Origin: Spirochaetaceae bacterium
GTDB taxonomy: Bacteria; Spirochaetota; Spirochaetia; Treponematales; Breznakiellaceae
Direction of reading: 5' to 3'
Assembly (NCBI GenBank): GCA_031279015.1
Contig: JAITJI010000118.1
Span: forward strand, 1-64,000
Length of the DNA stretch: 64,000 nucleotides
The notes beneath the pieces were generated by a model. It saw only the letters and a program-made list of their open reading frames with translations. It ran no database searches and had not been told where the DNA came from. Position 1 is the first letter of the stretch. Each line of letters begins with the position of its first letter. This document shows positions 16,722 to 25,017 of this stretch, in pieces. The position numbers and the translations under genes were made by a program.

Positions 16722-18623
16722 TCATTTTCCCGCGGCCGTACCGGTGCAGCTTCCCGCGGCCGTACTGGTGCAGCCGTCGCCGCAGCCGTCGCCGCAGCCG
16801 TCGCTTTGGGCGCTGTTGTAATCGCCGGTGGCGCTTTGCAGGTCGAATATCCGGCGGTAGCTCCCGTTCCGGGCCAGGAGTTCGGCGTGGGAACCGATTT
16901 CCTCCACCGCGCCATCCCGGAGGACCAGAATTTCGTCCGCCGCCATCAGACTGGATATCCGGTGGGAGATGATGATCACCGCCGCATTCTTGACCCGCCT
17001 CCGCAAGCCGGCGCGGATCCGCATATCCGTCTCGGTGTCCACCGCCGACAGGCTGTCGTCAAAGATCATCACCGGTGGATTGGCGGCCAGCATCCGGGCA
17101 ATGGCGACCCGCTGTTTCTGTCCCCCTGAAAGGGTAACCCCCCGTTCGCCGATGATCGTTTCATAGCCTTCGGGAAAGTCCAGGATGGATTCGTCAATCC
17201 GGGCCACCGCTGCGGCGTTCCGCACATCCCGTATGTCCATGCCGGTGTCGCGGGCGGCGATATTTTCCCGGATGGTTTTGGAAAAGAGGAAGGGTTCCTG
17301 CAGACAGAGGCCGATACTGCGGCGGAGATGATTCCGGGCAATCCGGCGGATATCGATTCCGTCAATAGTGATAAGGCCCCGGCCTTCGGGTACATCGTAG
17401 AGCCGGGAGATGAGGTGAACCAGGGATGATTTCCCCGAACCGGTAGCCCCCAGGATGGCCAGGGTTTTACCGGGTTGTACCGTAAAGGAAATGTCCCGGA
17501 GCACCAATTCGTCTTCCCGGTACCCAAAGCTGACCCGATCAAAACGGAGCGCCCCCCGGAGCTCCGGCCTCAGGGCATCCGGCCCGTCTGTCTCCGGTTC
17601 GGCGCTGAGGATCTCCCGTACCCGGCCGGCGGAGACAAGCGTTTTGGAGAGGTCCGAGAGGATCCGTCCCAGCTGGCGTACCGGCCAGATCATCTGGTTG
17701 CAGTACGCGTAGAAGGCGAGGAAGGTTCCCGGGGAAAGATCCCCCCGGACGCTCCGGTATATCCCCGCCCCTACAATGATGACCAGTTGGAGGGCGGAGA
17801 GGAAATCCCCGGCGCCCCAGAAGAGGCCGAGCATCCTGCCTATACGGATCCAGATATCCGCATAGGTTTTGGTTTTTTCCGAAAACATCGCCACCTCAAA
17901 GGCTTCTCTGCCAAAGGCCCGGACCACCCGGACCCCGGTATAATTCTCCTGGGCGTAGGCCTGCATACTCCCTTCGGCGGCATCGGCCCGGGTGAATTCC
18001 CGTTCTACCCTTTGAAAGTAAACAATGGAAAAGATAAAAATAACCGGGAGGAGCACCAGAGCGGTAAGGGACATGAAAAGGTCCATGGAGAACATCATGA
18101 CAAGGGCAATCACAAAAACGCAGAGGGTCCGCAAGAGTTCGCTCAACTGATTCTGGACGAAGTTACGGATGGTATCCACATCCGAGGTACAACGCTGGAT
18201 GATATCTCCGGTATGACAGCTTACATGCCAGTTGTAGGGCAGCTTCTGGATATGGCCGTAGAGGTTGTTCCGCAGCCTCCATGCGATGGTCTCTCCAATC
18301 TCGATACTGGTATAACGCCGGACCATGTTGAAAAGCCCGGAACAGAGAGCCGCCGCCAGGGTCAGGAGGGCGCAGATCCAGAGGTTTTGCCGCAGAAAAT
18401 CAAGCCCTCCCATGGCTCCGGCAATACGGTGGACAAAAGCCGGCGCATCAAGGGGCACGGAACCAATAACCGAATCAATGGTATACCGGATGATCTGGGG
18501 AGGCAGAAATGAGAATGCCACCGTTCCGGCAGTTGCGGCGCAACAGAGGAAGAATTGGAAACGTCTGTCCGTTGCGGCGGCGGCGATCAGGGCCGGCCGG
18601 CTTTTTTCCCGGTGTAAATTCAT
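16722..18623 (-). CDS. ABC exporter subunit with degenerate catalytic site and Cys-rich repeat tail
   Basis: 633 residues: a six-helix membrane domain and an ATPase domain with Walker A GATGSGKSS, canonical signature LSGGQKQR and Walker B MIFDDSLSAVD. Asp replaces the catalytic Glu after Walker B, as in the BmrC/LmrC half of asymmetric exporters, so one of the two ATP sites of the pair is predicted to be slow or inactive. The last ~28 residues are unusual for the family: three GDGC/SDGC units, then two AAG-containing units with Ser/Thr/Cys, encoded by short DNA repeats. First gene of a two-gene operon; AGGAT before the ATG is a modest ribosome site. Confidence 0.9.
   Translation of the reverse strand: MNLHREKSRPALIAAAATDRRFQFFLCCAATAGTVAFSFLPPQIIRYTIDSVIGSVPLDAPAFVHRIAGAMGGLDFLRQNLWICALLTLAAALCSGLFNMVRRYTSIEIGETIAWRLRNNLYGHIQKLPYNWHVSCHTGDIIQRCTSDVDTIRNFVQNQLSELLRTLCVFVIALVMMFSMDLFMSLTALVLLPVIFIFSIVYFQRVEREFTRADAAEGSMQAYAQENYTGVRVVRAFGREAFEVAMFSEKTKTYADIWIRIGRMLGLFWGAGDFLSALQLVIIVGAGIYRSVRGDLSPGTFLAFYAYCNQMIWPVRQLGRILSDLSKTLVSAGRVREILSAEPETDGPDALRPELRGALRFDRVSFGYREDELVLRDISFTVQPGKTLAILGATGSGKSSLVHLISRLYDVPEGRGLITIDGIDIRRIARNHLRRSIGLCLQEPFLFSKTIRENIAARDTGMDIRDVRNAAAVARIDESILDFPEGYETIIGERGVTLSGGQKQRVAIARMLAANPPVMIFDDSLSAVDTETDMRIRAGLRRRVKNAAVIIISHRISSLMAADEILVLRDGAVEEIGSHAELLARNGSYRRIFDLQSATGDYNSAQSDGCGDGCGDGCTSTAAGSCTGTAAGK
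16729..16805. repeat. Two sets of in-frame tandem repeats encoding the ABC subunit tail
   Basis: Two 24-bp-spaced copies starting at 16729 and 16753 differ at one position over their first 22 bases. Next to them are three 12-bp units at 16770-16781, 16782-16793 and 16794-16805. All periods are multiples of three, so copy-number change would keep the frame and only alter the C-terminal tail. Confidence 0.9.
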
Positions 18624-18710
18624 ATCCTGGATCTAATCTTAATGCTAATCCCGTTTCTGGGCTACTGGTGCAGTATGTCCCCCTGTCAGCGCCTTCTATC
18701 AGCAGCCGCA

Positions 18711-18738
18711 TTGACAAAACCCTGCGATTTTTTACAAT
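18711..18738 (+). promoter_or_regulatory. Promoter for ctp, apparently giving a leaderless mRNA
   Basis: TTGACA (18711-18716) and TACAAT (18733-18738) are 16 bp apart. Only seven bases separate the -10 box from the ATG at 18746, so transcription should start at or next to the A of the start codon. No Shine-Dalgarno sequence is present. A TATAAT further on (18739-18744) lies 22 bp from the -35 box and abuts the ATG, so it cannot serve. Confidence 0.6.
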
Positions 18739-18745
18739 TATAATA

Positions 18746-20242
18746 ATGAATGAACATACAGATCATCCCTCCCGGGGAAAATTTCCCCTTTCGTTTCTTT
18801 GGGTCGGGTCTACGGTTGTATTGTGCGCCCTTTTCATCCTCGCATCGGTCCCCATGGCGGCGGCTCAGGGCCGGGATCAGGAGACAAAACGATACACCTC
18901 CATGCTGCAGAATGTCTTTGATTTCATCCGGTCCCACTATGTGGAGGAGGTCGATCCCAAGGTCCTGTATGAGGGGGCCATGATGGGTATGTTTGATGCC
19001 CTGGAGGATCCCTATTCGGTCTTCCTCCATGAATCGGAGATGACCAGTCTCAGTGAGAACGTCATCCAGGGCAGTTACGGCGGGGTAGGGCTCTATATTT
19101 CCAAACCCGTAGGGGAGCGTCCCGACGGAAAGCCCCCCTATGTGGAGGTGGCCTCCCCCATCGAGGATACCCCCGGCTGGCGGGCGGGCATGCAGCCCGG
19201 CGATCTGATAGTAGAGGTGGACGGTGAACCCACGGATGTCCTCAGCCTGGATGAAGTGGTATCCCGGCTCAAGGGACCGCCGGGGACTAGTGTGCGTCTC
19301 CTGGTCCGCCGGGGCAAGAAGCTGGAATTCCCCGTGTCCATTGTCCGGGAAGTTGTCGAGGTGCCCACGGTCAAACAGGCCATGATCGGGGATATTGGTT
19401 ATCTGCGGCTTATCAGCTTCAGCGTCATGACGGTGGAGCGTACCAAGGAAGCCCTGGAGCATTTTAAGGCCCAGAACTACCGGAGTCTCATCATCGATCT
19501 GCGGAACAACTATGGAGGCCTCCTCCAGTCCGCGGTGGGTATAGGTGATCTCTTCCTTGAGGATGGGGTAGTGGTTTCCGTTAAGTCCCGGATTTCTTCG
19601 GAAAACGCGGTCTTTAACGCCAAGCGATCCGTCATGGTTTCCCCGGAGATTCCCATCGTGGTACTCATAAACCGGGGTTCCGCTTCGGCATCGGAGATCG
19701 TGGCGGGGGCCCTCAAAGACCGGGGCAGGGCCTACCTGGTGGGAGAGAAGTCCTTTGGCAAGGGTTCGGTCCAGCAGGTGTACCCCCTGGACACTACGGG
19801 TTTTAAGATAACCACCGCCCGTTACTATACCCCCAGCGATGTGAATATCGACAAGATCGGTATACCCCCGGACCGGGAGGTGCTTTTTCCGGAATTTACC
19901 GAAGAGAATGCGGAACACCTGAACCGCCTTATCACCGACAACCGGATCCCTGCCTTTGTGGAGGAGAATCCCGAAGCCGGTTCCGCCCTGGTGGATAGTT
20001 TTGTCCAGGAACTTCATGCCGAATACTCCATCGATGTGCCCCTGCTGCGCCGCCTTGTCCGGGATGAGCAAAACCGGACCGTCATCGCCCCGGTATACGA
20101 TCTGGAGTACGATGTACAGCTCCGGGAGGCGGTGAATATCCTCCGGGGAGGGACCTATGGCGCCCTGATGCGGACCACCAAAACATTGAAGGTCCTGCAG
20201 GAAGAAGCCGATTCGGAGGATGATACCGCCCTGGCCTCCTAG
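18746..20242 (+). CDS. Carboxy-terminal processing protease (S41 family)
   Basis: 498 residues. A positive N terminus and a hydrophobic segment ending in AAAQG (about residue 40) form a signal peptide or anchor, so it acts in the periplasm. A PDZ domain (residues about 105-190, GVGLYISKP...GDLIVEVDGEP) precedes the S41 core: RGSASASE places the nucleophile at Ser314 and FGKGSVQQV the general base at Lys339, 25 residues apart as in Prc. Such proteases trim envelope proteins from their C termini. The frame is open further upstream, but the ATG at 18746 directly precedes the signal peptide and follows a promoter. The RsmE gene starts 4 bp downstream and the next gene overlaps it, suggesting one operon. 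Confidence 0.92.
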   Translation: MNEHTDHPSRGKFPLSFLWVGSTVVLCALFILASVPMAAAQGRDQETKRYTSMLQNVFDFIRSHYVEEVDPKVLYEGAMMGMFDALEDPYSVFLHESEMTSLSENVIQGSYGGVGLYISKPVGERPDGKPPYVEVASPIEDTPGWRAGMQPGDLIVEVDGEPTDVLSLDEVVSRLKGPPGTSVRLLVRRGKKLEFPVSIVREVVEVPTVKQAMIGDIGYLRLISFSVMTVERTKEALEHFKAQNYRSLIIDLRNNYGGLLQSAVGIGDLFLEDGVVVSVKSRISSENAVFNAKRSVMVSPEIPIVVLINRGSASASEIVAGALKDRGRAYLVGEKSFGKGSVQQVYPLDTTGFKITTARYYTPSDVNIDKIGIPPDREVLFPEFTEENAEHLNRLITDNRIPAFVEENPEAGSALVDSFVQELHAEYSIDVPLLRRLVRDEQNRTVIAPVYDLEYDVQLREAVNILRGGTYGALMRTTKTLKVLQEEADSEDDTALAS

Positions 20243-20246
20243 CGCT

Positions 20247-21188
20247 ATGAAACGATTCCTGCTGCCTGTTGCCCCGGATTCCTTTGGCCGCCTCACCCTT
20301 TCCGGCAAAGATTATCACTATCTGGTCCGGGTCCGGCGTCTGACCAGGGGGGATTCCTTTGACGCCCTTTTGCCATCGGGGGCACAGGTCCGGGTCCGGG
20401 TGCTTTCGGTAGATCGGACCCTGCTGACGGGCCGGTGCATTGTTCCGGAACAGGAGGCCTCTCCGGCGGCGCCGGAGGATTCCGCATCCCCCGATGTTCC
20501 GCCGGGCGTTTTTCCCCGGCTTGTCCTGTTTCAGGCTCTGCCCGGGGGGACCAAGATGGATCTGATCGTCCGGCAGGCGGCGGAAGGGGGCGTGGCGGAG
20601 ATTGTGCCCTTTGAATCGGAGCATTCCCTCCTCCGGCTTCCGGTCCCTGCCGGTGGGGATGCCTCCCGGAGAGATGGCCCTTCCGGCGCCGGGGAAATTG
20701 AGAAAAGCGGACGTCTTGAACGGTGGCGGCGGATCATCCGGGAGGCCCGTCAGCAAAGCGGGTCCCCCGTTGCTACCACTGTCAGGGCTCCCTGCGGAAT
20801 GGCCGGGGCGCTGGCCTGTTGGGAAGAATTCCGGAACCGCTGGTCCGGGGCGGCGGGTATCCTTTTTCAAGCTCCGGCGGATGCCCCGGCAGCGCCGCCA
20901 GATTCGCCGGTTCCGGGGCTTCCAGTCCGGGACCCCCTTGCTAAGGGAAGTCTCCACGATTATCTTGTTAATAGTCCCTCCCTGACGGCAGCCCTTATCG
21001 GGCCCGAAGGGGGGTTTTCCCCGGAAGAGGTTGCCGGTTTTGTGGCGGCGGGTTTTAACCCGGTTGCCATAGGAAACACGGTTTTGCGGACTGAAACAGC
21101 GGCCCTATACGCTATGGCGGCTATACGGGTCATTCTTTTGGAGAATCATAGGTGGACGCTGAAAATCTCTCAAGGGCTGAACGGATAA
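20247..21188 (+). CDS. rsmE: 16S rRNA m3U1498 methyltransferase RsmE
   Basis: 313 residues. The PUA-like N terminus contains the YHYLVRVRR block, and the C-terminal SPOUT knot has the canonical ALIGPEGGFSPEE and VLRTETAALYAM motifs that bind S-adenosylmethionine. It modifies U1498 in the decoding centre of the small ribosomal subunit. It is longer than typical RsmE (about 245) because of two Pro/Ala/Gly-rich insertions, near residues 70-90 and 205-235. Starts 4 bp after ctp, so translation is probably coupled. The motifs here match the family better than those of the paralogue at 1046-1858. Confidence 0.92.
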   Translation: MKRFLLPVAPDSFGRLTLSGKDYHYLVRVRRLTRGDSFDALLPSGAQVRVRVLSVDRTLLTGRCIVPEQEASPAAPEDSASPDVPPGVFPRLVLFQALPGGTKMDLIVRQAAEGGVAEIVPFESEHSLLRLPVPAGGDASRRDGPSGAGEIEKSGRLERWRRIIREARQQSGSPVATTVRAPCGMAGALACWEEFRNRWSGAAGILFQAPADAPAAPPDSPVPGLPVRDPLAKGSLHDYLVNSPSLTAALIGPEGGFSPEEVAGFVAAGFNPVAIGNTVLRTETAALYAMAAIRVILLENHRWTLKISQGLNG

Positions 21189-21913
21189 GCCTGCTCAAGG
21201 TGCCCCTGGACATAGTGCCTCAGGACCAGTTGCCGGATATTATTTTCGACCTGTTAAAGAACAGAGATGGCGGGAATATCGTTCTCCTCTCCCTCTGGGA
21301 TCTGCTGCGGGCCCGCCGGACCGGGGAATACCGTTCCTATGTGCTGGGGGCATCGCTGGTTGTCCCCATATCGAAGAGCCTGGTAGGCGGCGCACGGTTC
21401 CTTACGGGGAAAGTCCCGGTCCGGTATATGCCCTTTGACTTTGTGGTGAACATCCTGACGATCCTGGAGAAACGGGAATACTCCCTCTACCTTCTGGGCG
21501 GAAAACCGAGGATCCTCAAAAAAACCGAAAAAAACATCCGTCAAACCTTCCCCCAACTGCGGATCGTGGGCCGTTTTATCGGCGCCTTTAAGCGGCAGGA
21601 CGAAGCCACCCTGCTCAAGGCCATCCGGAAGGCCTCTCCTTCCCTGTTGCTGGTCGGGAAAGGGGTACGGGGCGAAGAACGGTGGATCGCCCGGAACAAC
21701 GTCAACCTCAGCAAGGGTTTCCGGCTCTGGTGCAGCGATCTTTTTGAGGTCTTTGCGGACAAGAAAAAACGTCCTGCCCGGGCCATTTTTGAGGGAGGTT
21801 TTGAGTGGATAGGGTACTGTTTTCAGCATCCCCTCCGTTTTTTCAGGATTTTTCCCTACTGCTACTATAAATTGCTCCTCCTCATCTACCGCCTGTTCAG
21901 ACGGGAACGATAA
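21152..21913 (+). CDS. WecG/TagA/CpsF-family glycosyltransferase
   Basis: 253 residues, the normal length for GT26 enzymes, which transfer N-acetylmannosamine(uronate) or similar sugars to lipid-linked intermediates at the inner face of the membrane. The order fits: DIV-x4-LP near the start, YVLGASLVVPISKSLV, LYLLGGKPRI with the helix after it, and LLLVGKGVRGEE(R)W, where family members have LxVGLGxPKQE. The C terminus is basic and hydrophobic (FRIFPYCYYKLLLL), as expected for membrane attachment. The GTG start at 21152 has GGAG 8 bp upstream and lies 37 bp inside the end of rsmE, so the genes are coupled. Acceptor and sugar are unknown. Confidence 0.87.
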   Translation: MDAENLSRAERISLLKVPLDIVPQDQLPDIIFDLLKNRDGGNIVLLSLWDLLRARRTGEYRSYVLGASLVVPISKSLVGGARFLTGKVPVRYMPFDFVVNILTILEKREYSLYLLGGKPRILKKTEKNIRQTFPQLRIVGRFIGAFKRQDEATLLKAIRKASPSLLLVGKGVRGEERWIARNNVNLSKGFRLWCSDLFEVFADKKKRPARAIFEGGFEWIGYCFQHPLRFFRIFPYCYYKLLLLIYRLFRRER

Positions 21914-21920
21914 GGCCGGA

Positions 21921-22640
21921 TTACACCGGTTTCTTTGCCAGCCGGGCAGTCTTGGCAACAATATCCCTCAGATAGGCGCCTTCCCGGGCTGTCAGACCGG
22001 CCCGGCAAATAATGTCCCGGAAAAATTGCTCCTGGGCCTCCCGGCCGGGATGCCGGTAAAAACCCAGGGATTCCAGGGAAGCGCTCACCCCCCTGACCAG
22101 GTCTTCCGCCTCGTCCCGGCGCAGGGGCACCCAGGTTCCCTCCACCGGCAAGGCATCCCCCAGGGCACGGAAGAGCTCATACCCGTAGATCTGTACGGCG
22201 TGGGATAAATTTAACGAGGGGAAACTGCTATCCGCAGGGATGTGGGAGGCCAGATTGCAGAGTCCCAGTTCCCGGTCATCAAGGCCGGTCCGTTCATTAC
22301 CAAAAACCAGCGCCCCCGGGCCGGGATGGGCCTTGAGGTACGCCGCCGTTTCCTCCGGGGTTTGGGTCAGGGTCTTTCGGAGCCGCCCCCTCCGCCGGGT
22401 GGTGCCTATCGTCAGGGCACAGTCCCCCAGAGCCTCTTCCAGGGTGTCAAAACAGCGGACCGTGTCCCATATTCCTCCGGCGTGGATCGCCCGGGCCCGG
22501 ATAACAGCCTCGTCCATTAAGGCCGGGGTAACCAGGCGGAGCCGGGAGAGGCCCATGTTTTTCATTGCCCGGCAAACGGCCCCCACATTCCCCGGTTCCG
22601 CAGGCCGGCAGAGCACTATTATCACATCTCCAAGAACCAT
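21921..22640 (-). CDS. trmJ: TrmJ-like tRNA 2'-O-methyltransferase
   Basis: 239 residues with the three SpoU/TrmH SPOUT motifs: RPAEPGNVGAVCRAMKNMG (motif 1), ALVFGNERTGL (motif 2) and PSLNLSHAVQI (motif 3). The closest known enzyme type is TrmJ, which methylates the ribose of nucleotide 32 in the anticodon loop, and the C-terminal helical extension (residues 165-239) fits. Convergent with the glycosyltransferase, only 7 bp between stops. No clear ribosome site precedes the ATG at 22640. Confidence 0.85.
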   Translation of the reverse strand: MVLGDVIIVLCRPAEPGNVGAVCRAMKNMGLSRLRLVTPALMDEAVIRARAIHAGGIWDTVRCFDTLEEALGDCALTIGTTRRRGRLRKTLTQTPEETAAYLKAHPGPGALVFGNERTGLDDRELGLCNLASHIPADSSFPSLNLSHAVQIYGYELFRALGDALPVEGTWVPLRRDEAEDLVRGVSASLESLGFYRHPGREAQEQFFRDIICRAGLTAREGAYLRDIVAKTARLAKKPV

Positions 22641-22733
22641 AACCTATCTTAACTCCAAAGGGGACATAAAAAAAGCAGGGAAATTGAGCAGGTTTCAAAA
22701 CATGAGGGTTTGACCCGGACCCAATTTTATATA

Positions 22734-22762
22734 TTGAAAAAAGACAGAAAATATAGTATAAC
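22734..22762 (+). promoter_or_regulatory. Promoter for the STAS-YbjN-PspA cluster
   Basis: TTGAAA (22734-22739) and TATAAC (22757-22762) with a 17-bp spacer in an AT-rich gap. It leaves a leader of about 100 nt before the first gene. Confidence 0.5.
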
Positions 22763-22811
22763 TATAAAGAAGCGTATTTGTTATCTATAGAAAAGTAAAG
22801 AAGGGTTCCGA

Positions 22812-22829
22812 AGTACAAGGACTTGTATT
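22812..22829. promoter_or_regulatory. Dyad in the leader of the STAS-YbjN-PspA cluster
   Basis: AGTACAAG and CTTGTATT flank a 2-bp centre, an inverted repeat with one mismatch (a G-U pair in RNA). It lies about 45 bp downstream of the predicted transcription start and could be an operator or a short RNA hairpin. Nothing links it to a known regulator. Confidence 0.35.
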
Positions 22830-22872
22830 GTAAGTTGTTTGCTTATATGTAATTATTAGGCATCTGAAGAGA

Positions 22873-23451
22873 ATGCCCGAACTGGATGAAGGGATCGTGA
22901 TGACTAACAACGATATTGTTTCCGGATTTGATGATGAAAAAGATGAGAGTCTCAAGATAAATTTGCAAAAGATTGATACCGTTGAAGGCTGTCTTGTCTT
23001 GTATCTTTCTGGGTATATCGATACGTACAATTCAAATTATTTCCAGAAACGAATCGGCAAGGCCATTGAGGGTGGGTTTATACGGTTGATTTTTCATTGT
23101 AACAGTCTTAATTATGTATCTTCTACCGGAATTGGTTCATTTACCGCCTTTTTGAAGGCGGTAAAGACCCGGGGCGGGGACCTGGTGCTCCTTGAAATTC
23201 AGCCCAAGGTATACGAAGTGTTTCAGCTCCTTGGATTCTCCCAGTTTTTCAATATAAAGGATTCACTGGAAGATTCTATCTTTTTTTTCAAGAAGGGATC
23301 CACGGAGGAACAGGTCGCCCTGTTCCCCAAGATATTTGCCTGTCCTATCTGTTCAAAAAAACTCAAGGCGGTAAAACCGGGGAGATTTCGCTGTTCGGAG
23401 TGTAAAACCATACTCGCCATTGACAATGCCGGACAGGTATTCCTGGGGTAG
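22873..23451 (+). CDS. STAS-domain protein with C-terminal zinc ribbon
   Basis: 192 residues. Residues 30-135 are a STAS domain of the anti-sigma-factor-antagonist type: LVLYLSGYIDTYNS, and NYVSSTGIGSF with the SSTG serine pair at the usual phosphorylation site. The C terminus adds a four-cysteine ribbon, C157-P-I-C160 and C174-S-E-C177, which probably binds zinc. The combination suggests a phosphorylation-switched adaptor that docks to another protein. It leads a cluster with the YbjN-like and PspA genes, so control of an envelope-stress response is a reasonable guess. ATG 22873 has a poor ribosome site; ATG 22900, after AAGGGA, is a plausible alternative. Confidence 0.8.
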   Translation: MPELDEGIVMTNNDIVSGFDDEKDESLKINLQKIDTVEGCLVLYLSGYIDTYNSNYFQKRIGKAIEGGFIRLIFHCNSLNYVSSTGIGSFTAFLKAVKTRGGDLVLLEIQPKVYEVFQLLGFSQFFNIKDSLEDSIFFFKKGSTEEQVALFPKIFACPICSKKLKAVKPGRFRCSECKTILAIDNAGQVFLG

Positions 23452-23504
23452 GCGGGGGTTTTGGTGTTGGTTGAGAGGAGTTTTTTAGCTCAAAGGAACT
23501 ATTG

Positions 23505-23882
23505 ATGCAGAAAAATAAAATAGAACAGTACCTTATCGACTTGATGTTGACCTATCGGGAAGTTGATAAAAACATGTGGCTATTGGATGATCAGGAGCAT
23601 AATCTTGAGGGAATAGCGGTGATGTATGATGATCCCCTGGTGGTTTTCCAGGTGGCGGTCATGGATGCTCCCGCGAAAAACCGGCTTGAACTTTTTACCA
23701 AACTCCTGGAATTGAACGCCTCCGATGTGCTTCACGGCGCTTATGCCCTGGAGGATGATAAAATTGTGCTCATCAATACGCTGGATTACGATACCATGGA
23801 CTTTGGAGAATTCAGATCAACCCTGGATGCGTTTGGCCTGGCATTGATTCAGCATTATCCTATCCTGTCCGCCTACCGGTAA
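23505..23882 (+). CDS. YbjN-like / CesT-fold small protein
   Basis: 125 residues, acidic, with no signal or membrane segment. The alternation of N-terminal helix, strands (GIAVMYDDPLVVFQVAV), a helix-rich middle (LFTKLLELNA) and a second strand pair (GAYALEDDKIVLIN) fits the YbjN/type-III-chaperone-like fold. YbjN proteins are linked to stress and motility, but no biochemical role is settled. AAAGGA 7 bp before the ATG fixes the start. It lies between the STAS protein and PspA in the same direction and is likely cotranscribed. Confidence 0.65.
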   Translation: MQKNKIEQYLIDLMLTYREVDKNMWLLDDQEHNLEGIAVMYDDPLVVFQVAVMDAPAKNRLELFTKLLELNASDVLHGAYALEDDKIVLINTLDYDTMDFGEFRSTLDAFGLALIQHYPILSAYR

Positions 23883-23962
23883 GGGCCGGAGCGGCAAAAG
23901 TTGACCGCCGGCGCCGGGCTGCCCCGGTCAGGCGGCGAAGGTCCTGTGTAAAGGAGAACGGA

Positions 23963-24658
23963 ATGGGAATTTTTTCGCGATTAAAGACCCTTATTTCCTC
24001 TAATGTTAACGATATGATCAACAAGGCCGAAAAACCTGAAAAAATGTTGAATCAATTGCTTATCGACATGAATGAGCAGTTAATCGAATCAAAAAGGGCG
24101 GTCGCCCTGGCCATTGCAGATGAGAAGAAACTTGAACGGGAGATGCAGAATCAGTCGGCCCAGTCCGGGGAATGGGAGCGAAAAGCCATGCTGGCGGTAC
24201 AGGCCGGCAAGGATGACCTGGCTAAGGAGGCTCTGCTCCGCAAACAGGAATATGATCGTGCCTTTGCGGAATACCAGAAGCAGTGGGAGGCTCAAAAAGC
24301 GTCGGTTGATAAGCTAAAGGAATCCCTCCGGGAACTGCAGAATAAGATTGAAGAGGCCCAGCGCAAGAAAAACCTTCTTATCGCCCGGGCCAAACGGGCG
24401 GAGGCCCAGCAGAAGATCCGGAATACCATTTCCAGCGTATCCGGTAACCGGACCGCCTTTGATGCCTTTGACCGGATGGCCCAAAAGGTGGATCAGATGG
24501 AGGCGGAGGCGGAGGCTGCCGGTGAACTGGAGGATCTTTCCGCCAATGCCAGCCTGGAGAAGCGATTTGCGGAACTGGAAAAATCAGATTCCTCCGCGGA
24601 TCTGCTTCTGCAGGAATTCAAAGACAAGATGAAGGCCCTCCCGGAAAAGTCTTCTTAG
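23963..24658 (+). CDS. pspA: PspA/IM30-family membrane-stress protein
   Basis: 231 residues, almost wholly helical coiled coil, the length and pattern of PspA/Vipp1. The N-terminal amphipathic helix MGIFSRLKTLISSNVNDMI is the membrane-binding element, followed by the family's KAEKPEKMLNQLLIDM block. These proteins polymerise on the inner leaflet of the cytoplasmic membrane and preserve it under stress. GGAG lies just before the ATG. No PspF, PspB or PspC is nearby; the STAS/zinc-ribbon and YbjN-like proteins upstream may take the regulatory place (inference). Confidence 0.9.
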   Translation: MGIFSRLKTLISSNVNDMINKAEKPEKMLNQLLIDMNEQLIESKRAVALAIADEKKLEREMQNQSAQSGEWERKAMLAVQAGKDDLAKEALLRKQEYDRAFAEYQKQWEAQKASVDKLKESLRELQNKIEEAQRKKNLLIARAKRAEAQQKIRNTISSVSGNRTAFDAFDRMAQKVDQMEAEAEAAGELEDLSANASLEKRFAELEKSDSSADLLLQEFKDKMKALPEKSS

Positions 24659-24758
24659 GACCCCGGCATGTTGGGGCGTTGAGGATATAAACATCGTTGG
24701 CATAATCAATCTGTCCGGAGCGGAGATGCCGGGTTTTTTCCGGATCATGTTCATTGGT

Positions 24759-25017
24759 TGTGGATAACTTGTTTATACCGGTGAATAGATGCCGGGATTG
24801 TATCTGTTTTTATACATGAATTGGGAAGGGGTGGCGAGGAAAAAATTCTTTTATGCGTATTTCCTTGCTATATAAGGACTTACGTTGTTGATTTTCCCTA
24901 TTTATTCTTCAATAATGCTGAATTGTTAAAAAACAATAAAAATAGTTTCATTTGATTATATCCTTTTCCGGAACAATACCTGTGGATAATCTGTGAATAA
25001 TTCTGGTTGTGGATTCA
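24759..25017. other. DnaA-box cluster beside an AT-rich stretch: candidate replication origin or DnaA-binding locus
   Basis: The gap from 24659 to 25082 holds no gene. It contains two perfect DnaA boxes, TGTGGATAA at 24759-24767 and 24981-24989, a one-mismatch box TGTGAATAA at 24992-25000, and a weaker TGTGGATTC at 25008-25016, all in the same orientation. Between them, about 24880-24960 is strongly AT-rich and includes a TTGTT/AACAA inverted repeat, resembling a duplex-unwinding element next to the box array. Against a chromosomal origin, none of dnaA, dnaN, recF, gyrB, rpmH or rnpA is nearby. A DnaA-titrating or DnaA-regulated site is the main alternative. Confidence 0.4.

Noticed and set aside
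16729..16805. Repeats as an iteron or CRISPR-like array
   Set aside because: They are in frame with the ABC subunit and differ in unit length; no spacers.
14767..16821. 684-residue forward frame opposite the ABC subunit
   Set aside because: Antisense to a clear ABC exporter, low-complexity Gly/Gln/Asp-rich composition, no motifs.
18739..18744. TATAAT as the -10 box of ctp
   Set aside because: It is 22 bp from the -35 box and touches the ATG; TACAAT at 18733 fits better.
24722..24750. Terminator after pspA (CCGG and T-run)
   Set aside because: The T-run lies in the loop between the arms, not after the stem.
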